64,000 bases of DNA, taken from the NCBI RefSeq assembly GCF_050749805.1, contig NZ_CP192738.1, positions 3,596,001-3,660,000 of the forward strand. The letters run 5' to 3'. The notes beneath the pieces were generated by a model. That model searched no databases, was not told the DNA's origin, and worked only from the letters and a program-made list of their open reading frames with translations. The DNA comes from Hahella sp018986435. Lineage in GTDB: Bacteria > Pseudomonadota > Gammaproteobacteria > Pseudomonadales > Oleiphilaceae. Of the stretch, positions 62,147 to 64,000 are shown piece after piece; positions within the stretch are counted from its first letter, which is position 1, and every line of letters starts with the position of its first letter. A program made the position numbers and the translations under genes.

Positions 62147-62292
62147 TAGGGAACCTCTGAAAAACTACCTGCGTTGCCATTGCGGCGTCAAAATTCGGCT
62201 CAAAATGCTCATTTATTCACGATAAACTGCGCTTTTTCGCCGACTTTTTCCTTGCACTGGCGGCCTCGCCGACGTTTTACAGAGGCTCCTTA
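62147..62292. repeat. MITE-like element with imperfect terminal inverted repeats
   Basis: A 146-base stretch bounded by TAGGGAACCTCTGAAAAAC on the left and the complement of TAAGGAGCCTCTGTAAAAC on the right (17 of 22 end bases match). The interior has no coding capacity and includes AAAATGCTCATTTATTC and GCTTTTTCGCCGA. It resembles a widespread gammaproteobacterial intergenic repeat known to me only by sight. Confidence 0.6.
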
Positions 62293-62373
62293 GTTCCACA
62301 GAGCCTAACTCGTTATGTTTATTAAAAATATAAATATACCCATTAAATGTAGAAGCAAGAAAAGTTAAAACTT

Positions 62374-63123
62374 TTATACTTTAATGAGCTCAACCATAGA
62401 CATGATACGTTTGGCATCTTCGTACATACGTTGATAACTCAACTTCTTATCACCGGCTTCTGACGTCATCCGAAAGTTAAATGTCAGATAATAATTATTG
62501 GTTAATGGGTAAGCCCAATAATAAGTAATACCAGTCCCCGGAATTCCTTCTCCGTCAATGCAATATTTCAACCACTGCACTCCATTGAGAGACAATCTTT
62601 CATATGTTTCAGGCAACTTTACGAGCAAAGGAGATAGTCCGTACCCATGAGGGTTTTCTTCACGCTTGTTACGTTTTTCCCAGTTGACTCCTACATTGCC
62701 ATCATTGTTGCGCTCAGTTTCGTAGTACTCCCAATAGTCCCTTTTTAAATATGATTCAAGGCTATCAAGGCAACCCTCTTGAAGCGGGGTATGGTGCTCT
62801 ACACGGTTTACGTCAATGTATAAGCACACACGGCTAAGTTGACCGAAATAGCCTTGTAGGAACGAGCCTTTATAGGCCCACCATTCAAATTCCATCCGTA
62901 CGAATGTGCGATTGTATTCTTTTTCGCAACCATAAGAATTGAATATGTCGCTCCCCAGATTGACTTGTGCGGGTCTTGGTTTCTTGGGTCTGCCGATATC
63001 AATAGCGTTCCCCGGCAACTTATACCCTAGCCTGTAGTCACCTATACCGCACTCCTTTGCGGTCAGATTTGAAAAGTTCGGCCCTTTACCGGTTATAAGC
63101 GGCCTTACTAATTGCTTGATCAT
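62374..63123 (-). CDS. Hypothetical protein, probable immunity partner of the upstream effector
   Basis: A 249-residue soluble protein without signal peptide, rich in Tyr and Trp (RDYWEYYETERNND, TGITYYWAYPLTNNYYLTF). I recognise no family, though the length and composition recall DUF3304/Imm-type proteins near T6SS effectors. Its ATG overlaps the stop of the upstream lipase-like gene by four bases (ATGA junction), so the two are translated together: the expected arrangement for effector and immunity genes. It is low in GC. Confidence 0.55.
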   Translation of the reverse strand: MIKQLVRPLITGKGPNFSNLTAKECGIGDYRLGYKLPGNAIDIGRPKKPRPAQVNLGSDIFNSYGCEKEYNRTFVRMEFEWWAYKGSFLQGYFGQLSRVCLYIDVNRVEHHTPLQEGCLDSLESYLKRDYWEYYETERNNDGNVGVNWEKRNKREENPHGYGLSPLLVKLPETYERLSLNGVQWLKYCIDGEGIPGTGITYYWAYPLTNNYYLTFNFRMTSEAGDKKLSYQRMYEDAKRIMSMVELIKV

Positions 63124-63995
63124 GATATGCCAAATTCCTTCATAGTAAGCTTCGCCAGCTTTTCCGCTCTCTTGTGATAACCGTTCATCTGTAAGTGGCG
63201 AATGGCTGACTCTCTACTGAGATAGGGTAATGTGTGTGGGCTGGCCTCAACAGGGCGCTTATCACCAAATACTAAATCCATGTTACTTAAACTACGCCAA
63301 AACGAACGAGGAGATAGGTCATTGAATCCCGCAAGGTTCGGCACCAAGTCGTTGGGATGATCCCGTTTAATCTCATCTATGATCATACCCGCTTTCATAA
63401 AGGCATTCTCTGCACGTGTCTTTTCATTTCCACCCGCATGTATAGATACCCTTTGCCCTTTCAGGCTAATGCCACGCATATTTACTAGTTCTACAGCGCG
63501 AGTCAGAATAATGCCGCCCTGACTGTGAGCGGTCCACTTCCGCGTTATGCCTTTCTGCTGAGTCTCTATCATCGTAACCGCCAAGAATTCAGCCACTTTT
63601 GTGGTTGAAACTTTGTCCTGAATGCACTCGAAAAAGTCGAAAACCGCGCCTCGGGTTGGGTTATACACTAACGTATAAGATTTCGCGTAGTCTTCCCAGT
63701 AAGCTGTGTCCACATGAACACCCATTAACCATCTGGCTTTGCCCAGGTCATTTGACATTCCATTAACGGCGACATGTTCTGTGTTAATTGTTCTAACTAG
63801 CTGAGGCTCACCCCATGCTCTTTCTAGTTCAGGGATGCTATCGGGGCCTAACTCTTCATGCCAGCGAACACCAGAAGTACGCTGTACCTCGAACAACCCC
63901 ATTTGCTGCATTTTCTTTGGCGTCTCAAGATTTGTAGCGCCTCGCTCCAACCTCATCCGGTTAATAACTATCATTTCTGGGTTCACGTTGTACAT
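63120..63995 (-). CDS. Alpha/beta-hydrolase-like protein, possible T6SS lipase-type effector (may continue beyond the window)
   Basis: At least 291 residues. The serine-hydrolase elbow is visible as WTAHSQGGIILTRAVEL (HSQGG, near residue 158) in an otherwise unfamiliar sequence; LVYNPTRGAVFDFFECIQDK precedes it. GHSQG-type elbows are common in bacterial lipase effectors. There is no signal peptide, as expected for T6SS cargo. The ATG at 63995 is only five bases from the window edge and the frame stays open, so the gene may be longer. It is coupled to the 62374-63123 gene and is low in GC. Confidence 0.5.
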   Translation of the reverse strand: MYNVNPEMIVINRMRLERGATNLETPKKMQQMGLFEVQRTSGVRWHEELGPDSIPELERAWGEPQLVRTINTEHVAVNGMSNDLGKARWLMGVHVDTAYWEDYAKSYTLVYNPTRGAVFDFFECIQDKVSTTKVAEFLAVTMIETQQKGITRKWTAHSQGGIILTRAVELVNMRGISLKGQRVSIHAGGNEKTRAENAFMKAGMIIDEIKRDHPNDLVPNLAGFNDLSPRSFWRSLSNMDLVFGDKRPVEASPHTLPYLSRESAIRHLQMNGYHKRAEKLAKLTMKEFGIS

Positions 63996-64000
63996 GAAGC

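Overview
The window looks like a chromosome segment of a marine gammaproteobacterium of the Hahella type. The basis is moderately GC-rich, gcg/ggc-heavy coding, Gram-negative genes (a TonB receptor, LysR regulators, a complete Opp operon) and a hybrid trans-AT NRPS-PKS cluster whose gene and domain order I recognise as lankacidin/chejuenolide type. Chejuenolides are known from Hahella chejuensis. The species is inferred from context, not proven.

Layout. 0-3.7 kb: end of an iron-siderophore uptake locus (ABC ATPase, Suc_Fer-like ferredoxin-type protein, TonB receptor with a perfect 7-1-7 Fur box). 3.7-9.2 kb: an orphan small protein, an ATP-grasp enzyme, a tandem SnoaL-like protein and an exported metallo-beta-lactamase-fold hydrolase divergent from a LysR regulator. 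9.3-12.2 kb: a lower-GC insert with a GmrSD-type (DUF262/DUF1524) restriction-like gene, a tyrosine-recombinase remnant and a second gene fragment. 12.2-18.7 kb: two periplasmic solute-binding proteins, a cluster of palindromic REP/BIME-like repeats and a large secreted G8-domain beta-helix protein with FG-GAP-like repeats.

19.6-45.8 kb: one long leftward block making a lankacidin-type product. Order of transcription: C-A(Gly)-PCP-KS hybrid, free-standing DH, KR-MT-ACP-ACP-KS-DH, discrete AT, FAD amine/amide oxidase, isochorismatase-fold protein, KR-ACP-KS-KR-ACP-KS, ACP-KS-ACP-TE, then an MFS exporter. No KS module carries its own AT, so the single discrete AT should load every ACP. Five KS domains are present, while a lankacidin-type skeleton needs about eight condensations, which implies iteration. 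The LkcE-like oxidase is expected to form the 17-membered carbocycle. A helix-turn-helix regulator is divergent across a 1.2-kb AT-rich intergenic region.

47.8-52.4 kb: a low-GC run of small leftward genes that looks like a polymorphic-toxin immunity island (an Imm7-like protein, HAD hydrolase, orphan small proteins, a broken toxin-like fragment and a small coupled ORF). 52.7-60.3 kb: oppABCDF followed by an Xaa-Pro aminopeptidase, a peptide uptake and cleavage unit. 60.5-62.1 kb: an NAD(P)H:quinone-reductase-like flavoprotein divergent from a LysR regulator. 62.1-64 kb: a MITE-like repeat, then a probable lipase-type effector and a coupled partner gene running off the window edge.

No tRNA, rRNA or CRISPR array was seen. 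Domain positions were read by eye and are approximate.
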